From positions 42,331 through 106,330 of the IMG/VR virus record IMGVR_UViG_3300024999_000055: a DNA stretch of 64,000 nt. The stretch is one strand, 5' to 3'. This document shows positions 1 to 7,962 of this stretch, in pieces; within the stretch, counting starts at the first letter, position 1; every line of letters begins with the position of its first letter. The DNA is from a virus. The notes beneath the pieces are model-generated. The model saw only the letters and a program-made list of their open reading frames with translations. It made no database searches and was not told the origin of the DNA. The position numbers and the translations under genes are program-made.

Positions 1-150
1 AAATAATTTCTCTTAAACTTTCTTTAATTTGCATTGTTAATTCTTCTAAATTTATACCTTTTCATCTATATGTTTCTTTCCTTTTTCTGTAATTTTAAAA
101 TTTAATTCAATATTAAATTTCATTTCTACTACAATTGTTTCATTTGTCAT
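1..150 (-). CDS. Small hypothetical protein, frameshifted, runs off the window edge
   Basis: No recognised family. ATG at 150 has a clear AGGAGG ribosome binding site. The first frame gives 32 residues and stops at 52. If one A is restored in the A4 run read on the minus strand (59-62), the frame stays open to the window edge, with sense-like sequence (INLEELTMQIKESLR). The gene is therefore probably longer and either truncated by a one-base loss or subject to -1 slippage. The C-terminal end lies outside the window. Confidence 0.5.
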
Positions 151-152
151 AA

Positions 153-386
153 TTAATTCCTCCTTTGATTAAATTTAATATATTTATTAATTTCAAATAA
201 TAATATTTCTAAAATATCTTCTCTGCCTTTCTTATAATTACTATTTTGAAATAATTCATTTTCTTTAATTAATTTATTTACTATTAATTTTATTCTATCT
301 TTTTCTGCAATTCTTCCTTCCTCAAATGCCTCTTTTCTATGTCTACCTAACATACAACTTAATTCACCATGACTAATTTCTGCCAT
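153..386 (-). CDS. Hypothetical protein, 77 aa
   Basis: ATG is preceded by GGAG. The protein is charged and mostly helical by composition, with Lys/Glu-rich stretches and an N-terminal ELSCMLGRHRKEAFEEGR segment. No recognised domain. It lies 2 nt upstream of the frameshifted gene at the window edge, so the two are probably co-transcribed. Confidence 0.7.
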   Translation of the reverse strand: MAEISHGELSCMLGRHRKEAFEEGRIAEKDRIKLIVNKLIKENELFQNSNYKKGREDILEILLFEINKYIKFNQRRN

Positions 387-417
387 TATTTACTCCTTTC
401 TTATATTTAAGATTAAA

Positions 418-684
418 TTAAACTGGTTTTAATGTTAACACTTCTCTATTCCAACACTCTTTACATTTATTTATATTATCTTCAAAATTATATTTACATT
501 CATCTTTTTGTTTCTTATATTTAGAATATGGATTTTCATATGGTGTATTTTTTAAACATTCAAAATATGATGGGCAATAACTATCAAATATATAATCTTT
601 TAATGTGATTTTATGATACTTTGCAAAAGATTTTATATCTTCAATTTCTTCGCTGGTTTGTATAATATAATCAATTAATTTCAT
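418..684 (-). CDS. Hypothetical Cys-containing protein, 88 aa
   Basis: GGAG precedes the ATG. The N-terminus looks helical. The second half carries scattered cysteines (CPSYFEC, a Cys in DECKY, CKECW) that could bind a metal. No family recognised. It ends 3 nt from the start side of the upstream neighbour, typical of the tight packing here. Confidence 0.7.
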   Translation of the reverse strand: MKLIDYIIQTSEEIEDIKSFAKYHKITLKDYIFDSYCPSYFECLKNTPYENPYSKYKKQKDECKYNFEDNINKCKECWNREVLTLKPV

Positions 685-687
685 GTA

Positions 688-1230
688 TTAATCTCCTTTA
701 ATTTCTACTTTCTTATTCCTTCTTTTACATTCATTTAAAGCATCTTGATATGAAAAATGTAAATATTTATCCATTTCATAAAAGAAAGAATCTTTATCCT
801 TCCAGTATCGCAATTCACCATCTTCATCTCGATCAATTTTATCTATTGAAACTAATTTCTTACTAACTTCCCATTTTTGCTTAGTTTTATTATGTATACC
901 TTTCCCACCACATTCAGAACATTTTTCATCTACTTGACCGTTTTTGTAGCATTTATTACAGACAACTTTTATTTTATAGTCTTGTAGTTTGATGTGATAC
1001 ATTTGAAGATTAGTATTATAATATAGATTATTTTTATATTCTTTTGCTATAATTTCTTTTTCTTTTACTATTTCGCAATCTTCTCTTAAAATAAAATGAC
1101 TATAATATTTAGATGCTTCATCAGTAATTATATAATCTACAGTACCACTTTCTTCTACTATAAATTCTTCATTAATATAATTGCTATACCAATAATCAAT
1201 ATATTTTGCTTTTATAATTTTAACTTTCAT
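688..1230 (-). CDS. Hypothetical protein with DnaJ-type zinc-finger repeat, 180 aa
   Basis: The first ~60 residues are beta-rich and end in an acidic EDCEIV motif, resembling the SH3-like small barrels seen elsewhere in this window (48933-49142). Around residues 90-113 lies CNKC...CSECGGKG, a paired CxxC arrangement like the DnaJ Cys-rich zinc domain, which in that family contacts unfolded protein. There is no J-domain. The role is unknown; a zinc-stabilised adaptor is a guess. Confidence 0.7.
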   Translation of the reverse strand: MKVKIIKAKYIDYWYSNYINEEFIVEESGTVDYIITDEASKYYSHFILREDCEIVKEKEIIAKEYKNNLYYNTNLQMYHIKLQDYKIKVVCNKCYKNGQVDEKCSECGGKGIHNKTKQKWEVSKKLVSIDKIDRDEDGELRYWKDKDSFFYEMDKYLHFSYQDALNECKRRNKKVEIKGD

Positions 1231-1257
1231 ATTAATTCTCCTTTTAGTTTATTATTT

Positions 1258-1461
1258 TTATTTACTTTCTGGAGATCTACTAAATCCTATTTGAAAGAAT
1301 AACCATCCGCAATGTACAGTATGTTTTTCATTTATAAATTTAGGAAACCACCATATATTCTTAAAATCAATTTCCCATATAATAGAATATTTTTTATTAT
1401 CGAACCAAGTAAACCATAGAAAATTAACACCATTTATTTTGATTAGTTTTATATTTTTCAT
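1258..1461 (-). CDS. Hypothetical Trp/Phe-rich protein, 67 aa
   Basis: The protein is small and unusually rich in Trp and Phe (FLWFTWFDNKKYSIIWEID), with no obvious transmembrane stretch. GGAT-type weak ribosome site before the ATG. A compact beta domain is plausible from the alternating hydrophobic pattern; no family recognised. Confidence 0.6.
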   Translation of the reverse strand: MKNIKLIKINGVNFLWFTWFDNKKYSIIWEIDFKNIWWFPKFINEKHTVHCGWLFFQIGFSRSPESK

Positions 1462-1505
1462 TTACTATCCTTTCTTAATTATTAAAAGAAACTTTGGAGT
1501 AAACT

Positions 1506-1796
1506 TTATTCCCAATTTATAATTCTTTCATCTGTGATTAAACTTGAAAATCTAACCATAGGATATATAATTTCTTTTATTGTATCCTCATCAATATTTT
1601 TATTTATATATAATTTATCACATCTACAACATCTTGAATTATCTTGAATAGACATAGTATGATAAGAATCTCCATTTTTCATAATTATTCTATTCTCAGT
1701 TCGTTCTTGAATTGCACTATCAATTAATAATTGACTTAATAATTCAAGGAATGTATTTGCTTCTTTTATTGTATTGCTTACAATTATTGCTTTCAT
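1506..1796 (-). CDS. Hypothetical protein, 96 aa
   Basis: Good AGGAG before the ATG. Begins MKAIIVSNTIKEANTFLELL, a beta-alpha opening, then a beta-hairpin-like NRIIMKNGDSY segment and a CCRC cluster near residue 57. The pattern resembles the N-terminal part of P-loop phage proteins but has no Walker motif. Function unknown. Confidence 0.65.
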   Translation of the reverse strand: MKAIIVSNTIKEANTFLELLSQLLIDSAIQERTENRIIMKNGDSYHTMSIQDNSRCCRCDKLYINKNIDEDTIKEIIYPMVRFSSLITDERIINWE

Positions 1797-1816
1797 AATA
1801 TTTTCTCCTTTTTATT

Positions 1817-2089
1817 TTATTTTATTGTTTTATAACCACTTAATAAACATTGTATAGTTCTGAATACTTTCTTTTTATCATTATTACATTCCCATGTTTC
1901 ATTAAATAAACCACATTTAGTATATGATTGTCTTTCTGGAGCACCAGCACCATGTACAGGATGATGCTCAAAATCAATACAACCATAGCATAATTTATCT
2001 TCTGTAGGAGTGTTTACCCATAAGTCTTTAATATCTGTGTTTATTTTTATTCTTAACTCTTGATGATTTTGATATTCTTCTAATGTCAT
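1817..2089 (-). CDS. Hypothetical Cys/His-containing protein, 90 aa
   Basis: Contains CYGC, HHPVH, a Cys in SYTKCGLF, WECNN and a terminal-region IQC, enough ligands for one zinc site. AGGAG precedes the ATG. No recognised family. Confidence 0.65.
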   Translation of the reverse strand: MTLEEYQNHQELRIKINTDIKDLWVNTPTEDKLCYGCIDFEHHPVHGAGAPERQSYTKCGLFNETWECNNDKKKVFRTIQCLLSGYKTIK

Positions 2090-2109
2090 ATGATTATTTC
2101 TCCTAAATA

Positions 2110-2670
2110 TTATTTAATATGCCATGCTTTTGCTTGCTTTTCTGCATTTATTCTATTTTTAATTTGTTTTGCAATAATTTCTGTACTTGCCTTTTCACCT
2201 TTAATAACTTGATATTTTACTTCAAATTCATCTAACATTTTTCTTAATTTAATATCGTCTTGTTTTGCTTCTTCTGCTGTTTGAAATCTACCAATAGGAT
2301 TAAAAGATTTAACTCTTTCAAGAAAGTAATTTATATTATTGAATTGATTAAATTTATTAAGTATATTTTTATTAAAATCTTTATCTATAGGATTATTATA
2401 AAATGCGGATAATAAGATTGGTGAATCTGTAATTATTACATCTAATTTTCCACAATCAACAAGACGTTTTATACTATATTTTTGTTTTCCAAAGATATAA
2501 TCTTGGTCTTTAAAAATAGCAGACCTTTCTTCATATAATTGGTGTTTGACATATTCACTACAATACTCTACATTAATTCCACCCATCCATTTTAATTCTG
2601 CTGATACATCCCAAGATATAGATGTTTTTCCACATCCACTTCCAGCAAAGAAATTAACTACAATTGTCAT
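2110..2670 (-). CDS. P-loop ATPase / kinase-like protein, 186 aa
   Basis: Walker A is near the N-terminus (AGSGCGKTS, residues ~9-17), and a Walker B-like strand DVIITDSPILLS lies near residue 80. The overall size and the TDSP motif match small phage ATP-binding proteins that resemble nucleoside or nucleotide kinases. The substrate cannot be told from the sequence. It sits just downstream of the adenine methylase gene in the same tight cluster, so a role in DNA or nucleotide metabolism is reasonable. GAGGAGG supports the ATG at 2670. Confidence 0.75.
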   Translation of the reverse strand: MTIVVNFFAGSGCGKTSISWDVSAELKWMGGINVEYCSEYVKHQLYEERSAIFKDQDYIFGKQKYSIKRLVDCGKLDVIITDSPILLSAFYNNPIDKDFNKNILNKFNQFNNINYFLERVKSFNPIGRFQTAEEAKQDDIKLRKMLDEFEVKYQVIKGEKASTEIIAKQIKNRINAEKQAKAWHIK

Positions 2671-2712
2671 ATGTATTTCCTCCTCTATTATAAAGTTTGA
2701 TCTAAACTAATT

Positions 2713-3219
2713 TTATTTTAACTTTCTAAAAACTACAATCATACTTGGGAATGGGGCAGAATCTTCACACCCACTAAATTTTAATCTACCTTCAATAAAT
2801 CTAATTTCCATCTTATTATATATGTATTTATGGAAAAATTTAGTATCTGTCCTTGATGGAAGTAAAGCAACTACTATTATATCTTTTTGACTTTCCTCAT
2901 ATGCTTTCTTAATCCAATCTTCTTGTCCTGGTTTATATTTATCAATATGATAACCACGTTTTTGGCATCCTTTTTTCTTACAATTGGGTTTACATGGTTT
3001 CTCTGGTTTAGAGTAAGGTGGATTCATAAATACTATTTCATTTGACCAATCTTTAGATAATCCATCATCTTCTATAGTATAATATTTATCACATTTATGA
3101 TTATCATGTGTGGCACATGGATCAAGTGTAAAATTAAATTCTTCATTAAGTTTATCAAAGAAATTTTGGGGTGTTTCCCAGGAATCTGATTCGCTAGAAA
3201 ACATTAATTCTTTATTCAT
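2713..3219 (-). CDS. dam: Phage N6-adenine DNA methyltransferase (Dam-type)
   Basis: Transfers a methyl group from S-adenosylmethionine to adenine in DNA. Seen: an opening typical of the phage family (SDSWETPQNFFDKLNEEFNF), the LDPCA motif, and the catalytic motif IV NPPY in FMNPPYSKP (about residues 66-69). The C-terminal RLKFSG strand is also usual for the family. At 168 aa it has the normal length, with no separate target-recognition domain. An inserted Cys cluster (CKPNCKKKGCQKRGYH) follows NPPY and may bind zinc. Likely protects phage DNA or alters gene control. Confidence 0.88.
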   Translation of the reverse strand: MNKELMFSSESDSWETPQNFFDKLNEEFNFTLDPCATHDNHKCDKYYTIEDDGLSKDWSNEIVFMNPPYSKPEKPCKPNCKKKGCQKRGYHIDKYKPGQEDWIKKAYEESQKDIIVVALLPSRTDTKFFHKYIYNKMEIRFIEGRLKFSGCEDSAPFPSMIVVFRKLK

Positions 3220-3251
3220 GTATTATCTCCTTTATTTTTATAATTTATTAA

Positions 3252-3902
3252 TTAATTATTTTCCAATATTTCTTTATAATAATCAATCCAATCTTGATTT
3301 TCTAATTTTTTCTTAACAACAATATCAAAATATTCTTTTCTCATATCTTGTAATGAAAATTTAGTTATTCCTTTCTTTTTAAGATTCTTATTTACCATTT
3401 TAATTATTTCTGTTCTATTCATTGGATAAAGTTTAATCAATCTTTCCTTCTCTGCTTTTTCTTCTTCCTCTAATCTAATTTTCTCTTCTTCGATTCTTTT
3501 TCTTTCTTCTTCTTGTTCATCTACAATACTATCCAAATCAATCTCTAACCTATTCCATTTACTCTCCATATGAGCAGGTATAACTACTTCTGGCACTAAC
3601 ACTTCTTTAATTTCAAACATCTCATAAGGTTCATAATCATAATTATAGTCTGTGAAATATGAACCATTTCTTTGTACAGAACGAGAAATTCCAAAATTAA
3701 ATTCTTGTATTTCCTGATAATCTCCATCCATTTCTATTAATTGACCTTGCTCAGTTTTGTATTGATATTTTCCTTGATCATCCCAATTATCATCTCCGAC
3801 ATCTTTAAATCCATAGATTTTACCATTGTGTGTATATGCAAAATTTTCTAAATCTTCTTTTCCTAGTTTCTTTACTATTTTTGCAAATAGGGTAATATTC
3901 AT
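3252..3902 (-). CDS. Hypothetical protein with central coiled coil, 216 aa
   Basis: The N-terminal ~115 residues are mixed and acidic/aromatic. Residues ~125-160 form a Glu/Arg/Lys-rich continuous helix (EEERKRIEEEKIRLEEEEK), and a C-terminal helical domain (~165-216) ends in DWIDYYKEILENN. No enzyme motif. AGGAG supports the ATG. A structural or scaffolding role is possible but unproven. Confidence 0.75.
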   Translation of the reverse strand: MNITLFAKIVKKLGKEDLENFAYTHNGKIYGFKDVGDDNWDDQGKYQYKTEQGQLIEMDGDYQEIQEFNFGISRSVQRNGSYFTDYNYDYEPYEMFEIKEVLVPEVVIPAHMESKWNRLEIDLDSIVDEQEEERKRIEEEKIRLEEEEKAEKERLIKLYPMNRTEIIKMVNKNLKKKGITKFSLQDMRKEYFDIVVKKKLENQDWIDYYKEILENN

Positions 3903-3920
3903 ATTTGAATTCTCCTTTTA

Positions 3921-4130
3921 TTATTTATTTTTAAATCTACACCATTTAGGACTAAATATTGCTTGTAATTTTGGAATGCCTCTACCATAAATTTGTGCGA
4001 ATGAATTAAAATCAGGGTTTATAGTATCCATACAATGACCATATACTCCAAATATTTTTTGTTCTAAATTACCATTTGACCAATCATCTTTTTCAAAATA
4101 TTCACATTTACTACATTTAAAAATTTTCAT
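3921..4130 (-). CDS. Cys-containing miniprotein, 69 aa
   Basis: Starts MKIFKCSKCEYF with a CxxC pair and has further Cys in GHCMDT and KWCRFK, so a single zinc site C2-C-C is possible. No named family. It is the last gene before the 140-nt spacer with the repeat element at 4170-4255. Confidence 0.65.
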   Translation of the reverse strand: MKIFKCSKCEYFEKDDWSNGNLEQKIFGVYGHCMDTINPDFNSFAQIYGRGIPKLQAIFSPKWCRFKNK

Positions 4131-4271
4131 AATATCCTCCTTTTAATTTAATATTGTAAATCAACACCAAATTTCTCTTTGGTTCAAATATTGAGTGTCA
4201 CAAACACAGTAATATCAATGGTTTGTGAATTGGTGATTTTATGATTTTTATACTTTATAAGCTAATTTTTT
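4131..4271. repeat. Intergenic spacer with GGTTTGTGAATTGG-type element
   Basis: No gene in 140 nt. It contains CTTTGGTT followed by ATATCAATGGTTTGTGAATTGG and a run ending TTTTATGATTTTTA. This matches the layout of the elements at 33001-33110 (GGGGTTTGTGATTTGG), 36299-36385 and 63779-63821. Probably a copy of the same dispersed intergenic element; the function (operator, recombination or origin site) is unknown. Confidence 0.45.
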
Positions 4272-4532
4272 TCATTTCCAACCTATACAATTATAAACAT
4301 CACATAATAAATGTAAATTGTCATAAATAAGATTTTCTACTCTTGATTGTTTAGGTATTGTACAACCACTTAAACATCCTAAAATTGATTTTCTAAAAAC
4401 TGAAATACCTTCTTTAATCTCATTAATATAATCTTCCCAACTTTCTACTTGTATCACTCTTGATTGATGGTCTATTATATTATCATTATCATTATCATCT
4501 AATGATAAATTTGTTTCTATTATTTTAATCAT
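4272..4532 (-). CDS. Hypothetical protein, 86 aa
   Basis: The start at 4532 is chosen because GGAGAG precedes it; a longer frame to 4580 would overlap the neighbour and lacks a site. Asp/Asn-rich N-terminal patch (DDNDNDNI), then a helical segment and a Cys pair (CLSGC) near the middle. No family recognised. Confidence 0.6.
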   Translation of the reverse strand: MIKIIETNLSLDDNDNDNIIDHQSRVIQVESWEDYINEIKEGISVFRKSILGCLSGCTIPKQSRVENLIYDNLHLLCDVYNCIGWK

Positions 4533-4533
4533 A

Positions 4534-5286
4534 TTACTTACTCTCCTTTTCCTCAAATATTTCTTTATATTTATCCACATTTATTTTACATTTATAATAT
4601 ATTTCATAATCTTTCCATTCACATTCCATAATATCTCTAATAGAAGTTATTCTTTCTTGAAAATATTCACATCCATAACAATTATCATCAGAACCTTTAT
4701 CATAGCATTTTTGATTGTATTCTCCAATAGCACCAAATGGACACCAACTATTTTTTGATTCATCATCATAAATTCTATTAGCAGGATGTTCACATTTAGG
4801 GAATCTCTCTTGATATGCTTGAATTTCTTGCAGTGAGTAGTAACCGTATTCTTTACATTTTTCATGTGGTAGAATTCCTAGTGTATAATCAATCCAATCC
4901 TGACTACGCATAAGATCTGAACGAGCACCTTGACCAAATCTAGCATAGAATAATTCTTGACCTGCTAATGGCATTTTGTTAATGAAATCTAATATTTCTT
5001 TTTCGTATTTGTAATTTAATTGCATCATATTATCTTCTGAATATGATTTTATAATTTCTAGTTTCCACCATTCTTGATTTGTTAAGGATAGGCAATTATC
5101 GCATAAATTTAGTCTACTTGAAAAGTTCGTAAATATAGAATTATGATTAAGTGTAGGAATGAGTATTTCATGTATTTGAGGGTATGATTGTAGACAATTG
5201 AAACATATAGAATCTGGATTTTCTATTGCAATGTGGTGAGGATTGATTGAATTGGTTGTTTCAATTAATTTTGTTGATTCATGCAT
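4534..5286 (-). CDS. Cys-rich hypothetical protein, 250 aa
   Basis: Many paired cysteines: CFNC near residue 28, CDNC near 58, then C, C and CYGCEYF in the last third, plus CEW and KC near the end. At least two zinc sites are likely. The middle is helical. Good GGAG before the ATG. It ends 2 nt before the downstream start at 4532, suggesting translational coupling. Function unknown. Confidence 0.7.
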   Translation of the reverse strand: MHESTKLIETTNSINPHHIAIENPDSICFNCLQSYPQIHEILIPTLNHNSIFTNFSSRLNLCDNCLSLTNQEWWKLEIIKSYSEDNMMQLNYKYEKEILDFINKMPLAGQELFYARFGQGARSDLMRSQDWIDYTLGILPHEKCKEYGYYSLQEIQAYQERFPKCEHPANRIYDDESKNSWCPFGAIGEYNQKCYDKGSDDNCYGCEYFQERITSIRDIMECEWKDYEIYYKCKINVDKYKEIFEEKESK

Positions 5287-5324
5287 ATTTTATCTCCTTT
5301 CTAAATATATTATTATTGTATTAA

Positions 5325-6020
5325 CTATTTAATTAGTTTTAAAGTTCCAAATTCTTTAAATTTTTCACTTTCTAATTCTTCTAATTCTAATTTATCAAGT
5401 TCTTCTTGTAATTCATTAATTCTATTTCTTAAAAATTGCTTCTCTTGCTCTAGTTTAAATTTTTCAATCTCTTTATTTATATTTTGTTCATTTGATTCAA
5501 ACTGTTCTTGATATTTCCAATAATCTCTCTCTTGCCCTTCCCATGCATAACTGCCTAAACTAATAACTTTTTTTATTCTAAATGCAGAAGCCGTAAAATC
5601 ACAACCATTACCACAACATCTATATTTTTCATTATATCCTTTATCTTCAGGTTCACATTCACAATATCCCCAATGTCTTTCATCTTTAGTAAATTCTATA
5701 TAATAACAATAATCATAATAAACATCTACCATATATTCACTTTCTTTTTCATTGTCTGGTTTTTCAATTAATATTCTAATTTTGCCATTTGTATAACCTC
5801 CAGAGTAATCTTCGTCATAACCGTTAATATAATATGTATGCTTTGTAATATCGTCTAAGAATTCTTTACAATTTTCAATTTGTTGGTCTATTACTGAAAT
5901 TATATATGGGATATCTAAGATTTTTTTGTTATAATTAATTCTGTTTTCATTTTCATTGTTTAAAGTGCTAATTAGATTTTGGATAAATTGGTCTTTGGTT
6001 GAAAGGTTAGATGTAGTCAT
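5325..6020 (-). CDS. Hypothetical protein with C-terminal coiled coil, 231 aa
   Basis: The first ~140 residues are Tyr/Asp-rich with a Cys cluster (CECEP, CCGNGCDF). From ~170 on there is a long charged helix (QFLRNRINELQEELDKLELEE) predicted as coiled coil. No recognised domain. AGGAG lies 12 nt before the ATG, somewhat far. Confidence 0.7.
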   Translation of the reverse strand: MTTSNLSTKDQFIQNLISTLNNENENRINYNKKILDIPYIISVIDQQIENCKEFLDDITKHTYYINGYDEDYSGGYTNGKIRILIEKPDNEKESEYMVDVYYDYCYYIEFTKDERHWGYCECEPEDKGYNEKYRCCGNGCDFTASAFRIKKVISLGSYAWEGQERDYWKYQEQFESNEQNINKEIEKFKLEQEKQFLRNRINELQEELDKLELEELESEKFKEFGTLKLIK

Positions 6021-6051
6021 AGGATAGTGTCTCTCCTTTTATTTTTTATTT

Positions 6052-6378
6052 TTATAATGTATTTTTAATTTCTTTCCATAAGAAATCACATAATTTATTT
6101 ACTCCATTAACTCTTACTAGTGGAGCATTATAATCATCTAATAATTCAATCATTTGTCCAATATTTAATAACGGATAATATTCATAATATACTTTTGTCC
6201 TTTCAAAACTTAATCCATTGCAATTATGTGTAAAACATTCAATACTTTCTTTTCCATTAACATTTAAATAATAAATATCACCCATTTTAATTCCTTTTGA
6301 TATCCACCATTTATATAGTTTTATTTTTTGCTCTTTTAATAATTCATTAAGTTGATTTATAGTAATTATTTGTTTCAT
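6052..6378 (-). CDS. Hypothetical protein, 108 aa
   Basis: AAGGAG supports the ATG. The sequence starts MKQIITINQLNELLKEQKIK and is rich in beta and aromatic residues, with one lone cysteine pair far apart. No family recognised. Sits between two other unknown genes in the transcript started at 6688-6716. Confidence 0.65.
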   Translation of the reverse strand: MKQIITINQLNELLKEQKIKLYKWWISKGIKMGDIYYLNVNGKESIECFTHNCNGLSFERTKVYYEYYPLLNIGQMIELLDDYNAPLVRVNGVNKLCDFLWKEIKNTL

Positions 6379-6403
6379 AGAAAAACTCCTTATTTATATT
6401 AGT

Positions 6404-6661
6404 TTATTGAATATCTTGATTATTTCTTATTAATTCTTCCAATCCATTTAAACATTCTAATTCTTCAACTAAGTTTGCAATTTTACAAACAATTATTTCT
6501 TTTTTGTTAGGTATTTCAGATAATCCATAGCAATTGTCTAATAGAACATATTTACTGACTAGTTGGCAAATTTCAAAATAATTATCGCTTTCATGGTAAA
6601 ATCTACAATTCCATTTTATACATTTTAATTTTGTTGAATCTTTTTGTTCTTTTATTTCCAT
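6404..6661 (-). CDS. Cys-containing hypothetical protein, 85 aa, first gene after a strong promoter
   Basis: First gene downstream of the perfect promoter at 6688-6716. Contains CIKWNC, CQL, NCYG, a Cys in IVCK and ECLNG, which could form a zinc site. AAGGGA precedes the ATG. Function unknown; as the promoter-proximal gene it should be well expressed. Confidence 0.7.
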   Translation of the reverse strand: MEIKEQKDSTKLKCIKWNCRFYHESDNYFEICQLVSKYVLLDNCYGLSEIPNKKEIIVCKIANLVEELECLNGLEELIRNNQDIQ

Positions 6662-6687
6662 ATAGTTTGTCCCTTCTCTTATGGTTA

Positions 6688-6716
6688 ATTATACATTTAT
6701 TTTTTTATTCTGTCAA
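6688..6716 (-). promoter_or_regulatory. Sigma-A-type promoter (TTGACA-17-TATAAT)
   Basis: Read on the minus strand: TTGACA (6711-6716), 17-nt spacer, TATAAT (6688-6693), both perfect consensus. It drives the cluster from 6661 leftwards. One of nine such promoters here, all with a 17-nt spacer. Confidence 0.85.
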
Positions 6717-6762
6717 TGATAATTTTCATTATTTTTCATTATATTTCTATTTTTATTTGATT

Positions 6763-6791
6763 TTTAGCAGGAATGGTTAGTCCCTGCTAAA
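6763..6791 (-). terminator. Hairpin after dUTPase gene, possible terminator
   Basis: Nine-base inverted repeat TTTAGCAGG / CCTGCTAAA with an 11-nt loop, between the dUTPase stop and the promoter at 6688-6716. It lacks a U-tract on the minus strand, so it may be a weak terminator or an RNA-stabilising hairpin rather than a classic intrinsic terminator. Confidence 0.5.
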
Positions 6792-6804
6792 TAGAGTAAA
6801 TTAA

Positions 6805-7266
6805 TTAATTCGTACTTCCTATGCCACCTTTACGTTCTTCCTCTGTATTTCCATTATCAGAAACTAAAAATGGAATAAAAATACCTTGTGCGATTCTTTC
6901 AAATTGTTCAATATGTACTGGTTCATCTGTCATATTATATAAACAAATTCCAATATTCCCATCATTATTTATATTGGAAAAATAATCCTGATCTACAATA
7001 CCTATTGTATTTGCCAACATTAAACCTTTTTTAATTCCAATTGAACTTCTTACGTCAAGTATAAGAACTTCACCTTCTTGCATGTATGATTTTACATCCG
7101 TCCAAATTATTTCTTTTGATTTTGGTTGAATAGTTATAGAAATTGGAGATGAAAAATCATATCCTGCGGAAATTTTAGTTGCTCTAATGGGAAGTTTAAT
7201 TTCTACATCTTTGTGCTTTCTGAATGAATCAGATACTACTTCAAAACCTCTAATTTTTGTTTGCAT
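6805..7266 (-). CDS. dut: dUTP diphosphatase (trimeric dUTPase)
   Basis: Hydrolyses dUTP to dUMP and pyrophosphate, keeping uracil out of DNA and supplying dTMP synthesis. All five family motifs are visible: AGYDF (motif I), RSSIG (II), GIVDQDY with the catalytic Asp (III), RIAQG (IV) and the C-terminal RKGGIGSTN arm (V, Phe replaced by Ile). 153 aa is normal for the homotrimeric class. It is the last gene of the nucleotide block with nrdG and nrdD, and a hairpin follows it. The ATG has AGGAG 11 nt upstream. Confidence 0.93.
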   Translation of the reverse strand: MQTKIRGFEVVSDSFRKHKDVEIKLPIRATKISAGYDFSSPISITIQPKSKEIIWTDVKSYMQEGEVLILDVRSSIGIKKGLMLANTIGIVDQDYFSNINNDGNIGICLYNMTDEPVHIEQFERIAQGIFIPFLVSDNGNTEEERKGGIGSTN

Positions 7267-7299
7267 AATATTTTATTCTCCTTTTGTTTTTATTATATT

Positions 7300-7962
7300 T
7301 TATACTTCTTTCATAATAAATTCATTTAATATATATGGTGTATTTTTTTTATATTTAATATTTAATTCCTCTATATAATTTTTATTATCTTCAAATACAC
7401 TTTTATCCAAGAAAGGATATTTCACTGTTCTTATTTGATTCAATCCTTTATCAAATTGAATGGTATACTGCAAAGATAATAATATATTTTTAATTATTTT
7501 TTTTGAAATATTTACACCAAGAGTTTTTAATATGATATTTTTATCAATATCATGTTGCATATATTGAAAAGGCAATTTCATATCTATATGTACACCATCT
7601 ATAATATTACATTGCAATATATTTTTTATTTTAAGTGGGAATGTACCATTTGTGTATATTATTATTGGTAAATTTGTTGTATTTTTAATTTGTTGTATAT
7701 CATGTAATATATCTACTATATTATTAATTAAATATTCACCACCACTTATAACTATATAATCATAAAGAAAAGAGTTTAATTTTAATAATTTAACAATTTC
7801 TTTAATGTCATAAAAATTATTATGTTTTTTTATTATCAATTCGTCATAATTAATGCAGTTGTAACATTTTAAGTTACAACCACACAAACTATGGATTAAT
7901 AATGTTGGTGAATTATTTATTTCAGATACAGATGTGATAAATTTATTATAATATTTTATCAT
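7300..7962 (-). CDS. nrdG: Anaerobic ribonucleotide reductase activase (radical SAM)
   Basis: Generates the glycyl radical on NrdD by reductive cleavage of S-adenosylmethionine with a [4Fe-4S] cluster. The cluster motif CxxxCxxC is at C29-C33-C36 (CNLKCYNC), and ISGGEYL matches the SAM-binding GGE motif. At 220 aa it is longer than the usual ~155-175 aa; the extra part is C-terminal. The ATG abuts the nrdD stop (TAA then ATG) without an evident ribosome site, so translation is probably coupled to nrdD. Confidence 0.9.
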   Translation of the reverse strand: MIKYYNKFITSVSEINNSPTLLIHSLCGCNLKCYNCINYDELIIKKHNNFYDIKEIVKLLKLNSFLYDYIVISGGEYLINNIVDILHDIQQIKNTTNLPIIIYTNGTFPLKIKNILQCNIIDGVHIDMKLPFQYMQHDIDKNIILKTLGVNISKKIIKNILLSLQYTIQFDKGLNQIRTVKYPFLDKSVFEDNKNYIEELNIKYKKNTPYILNEFIMKEV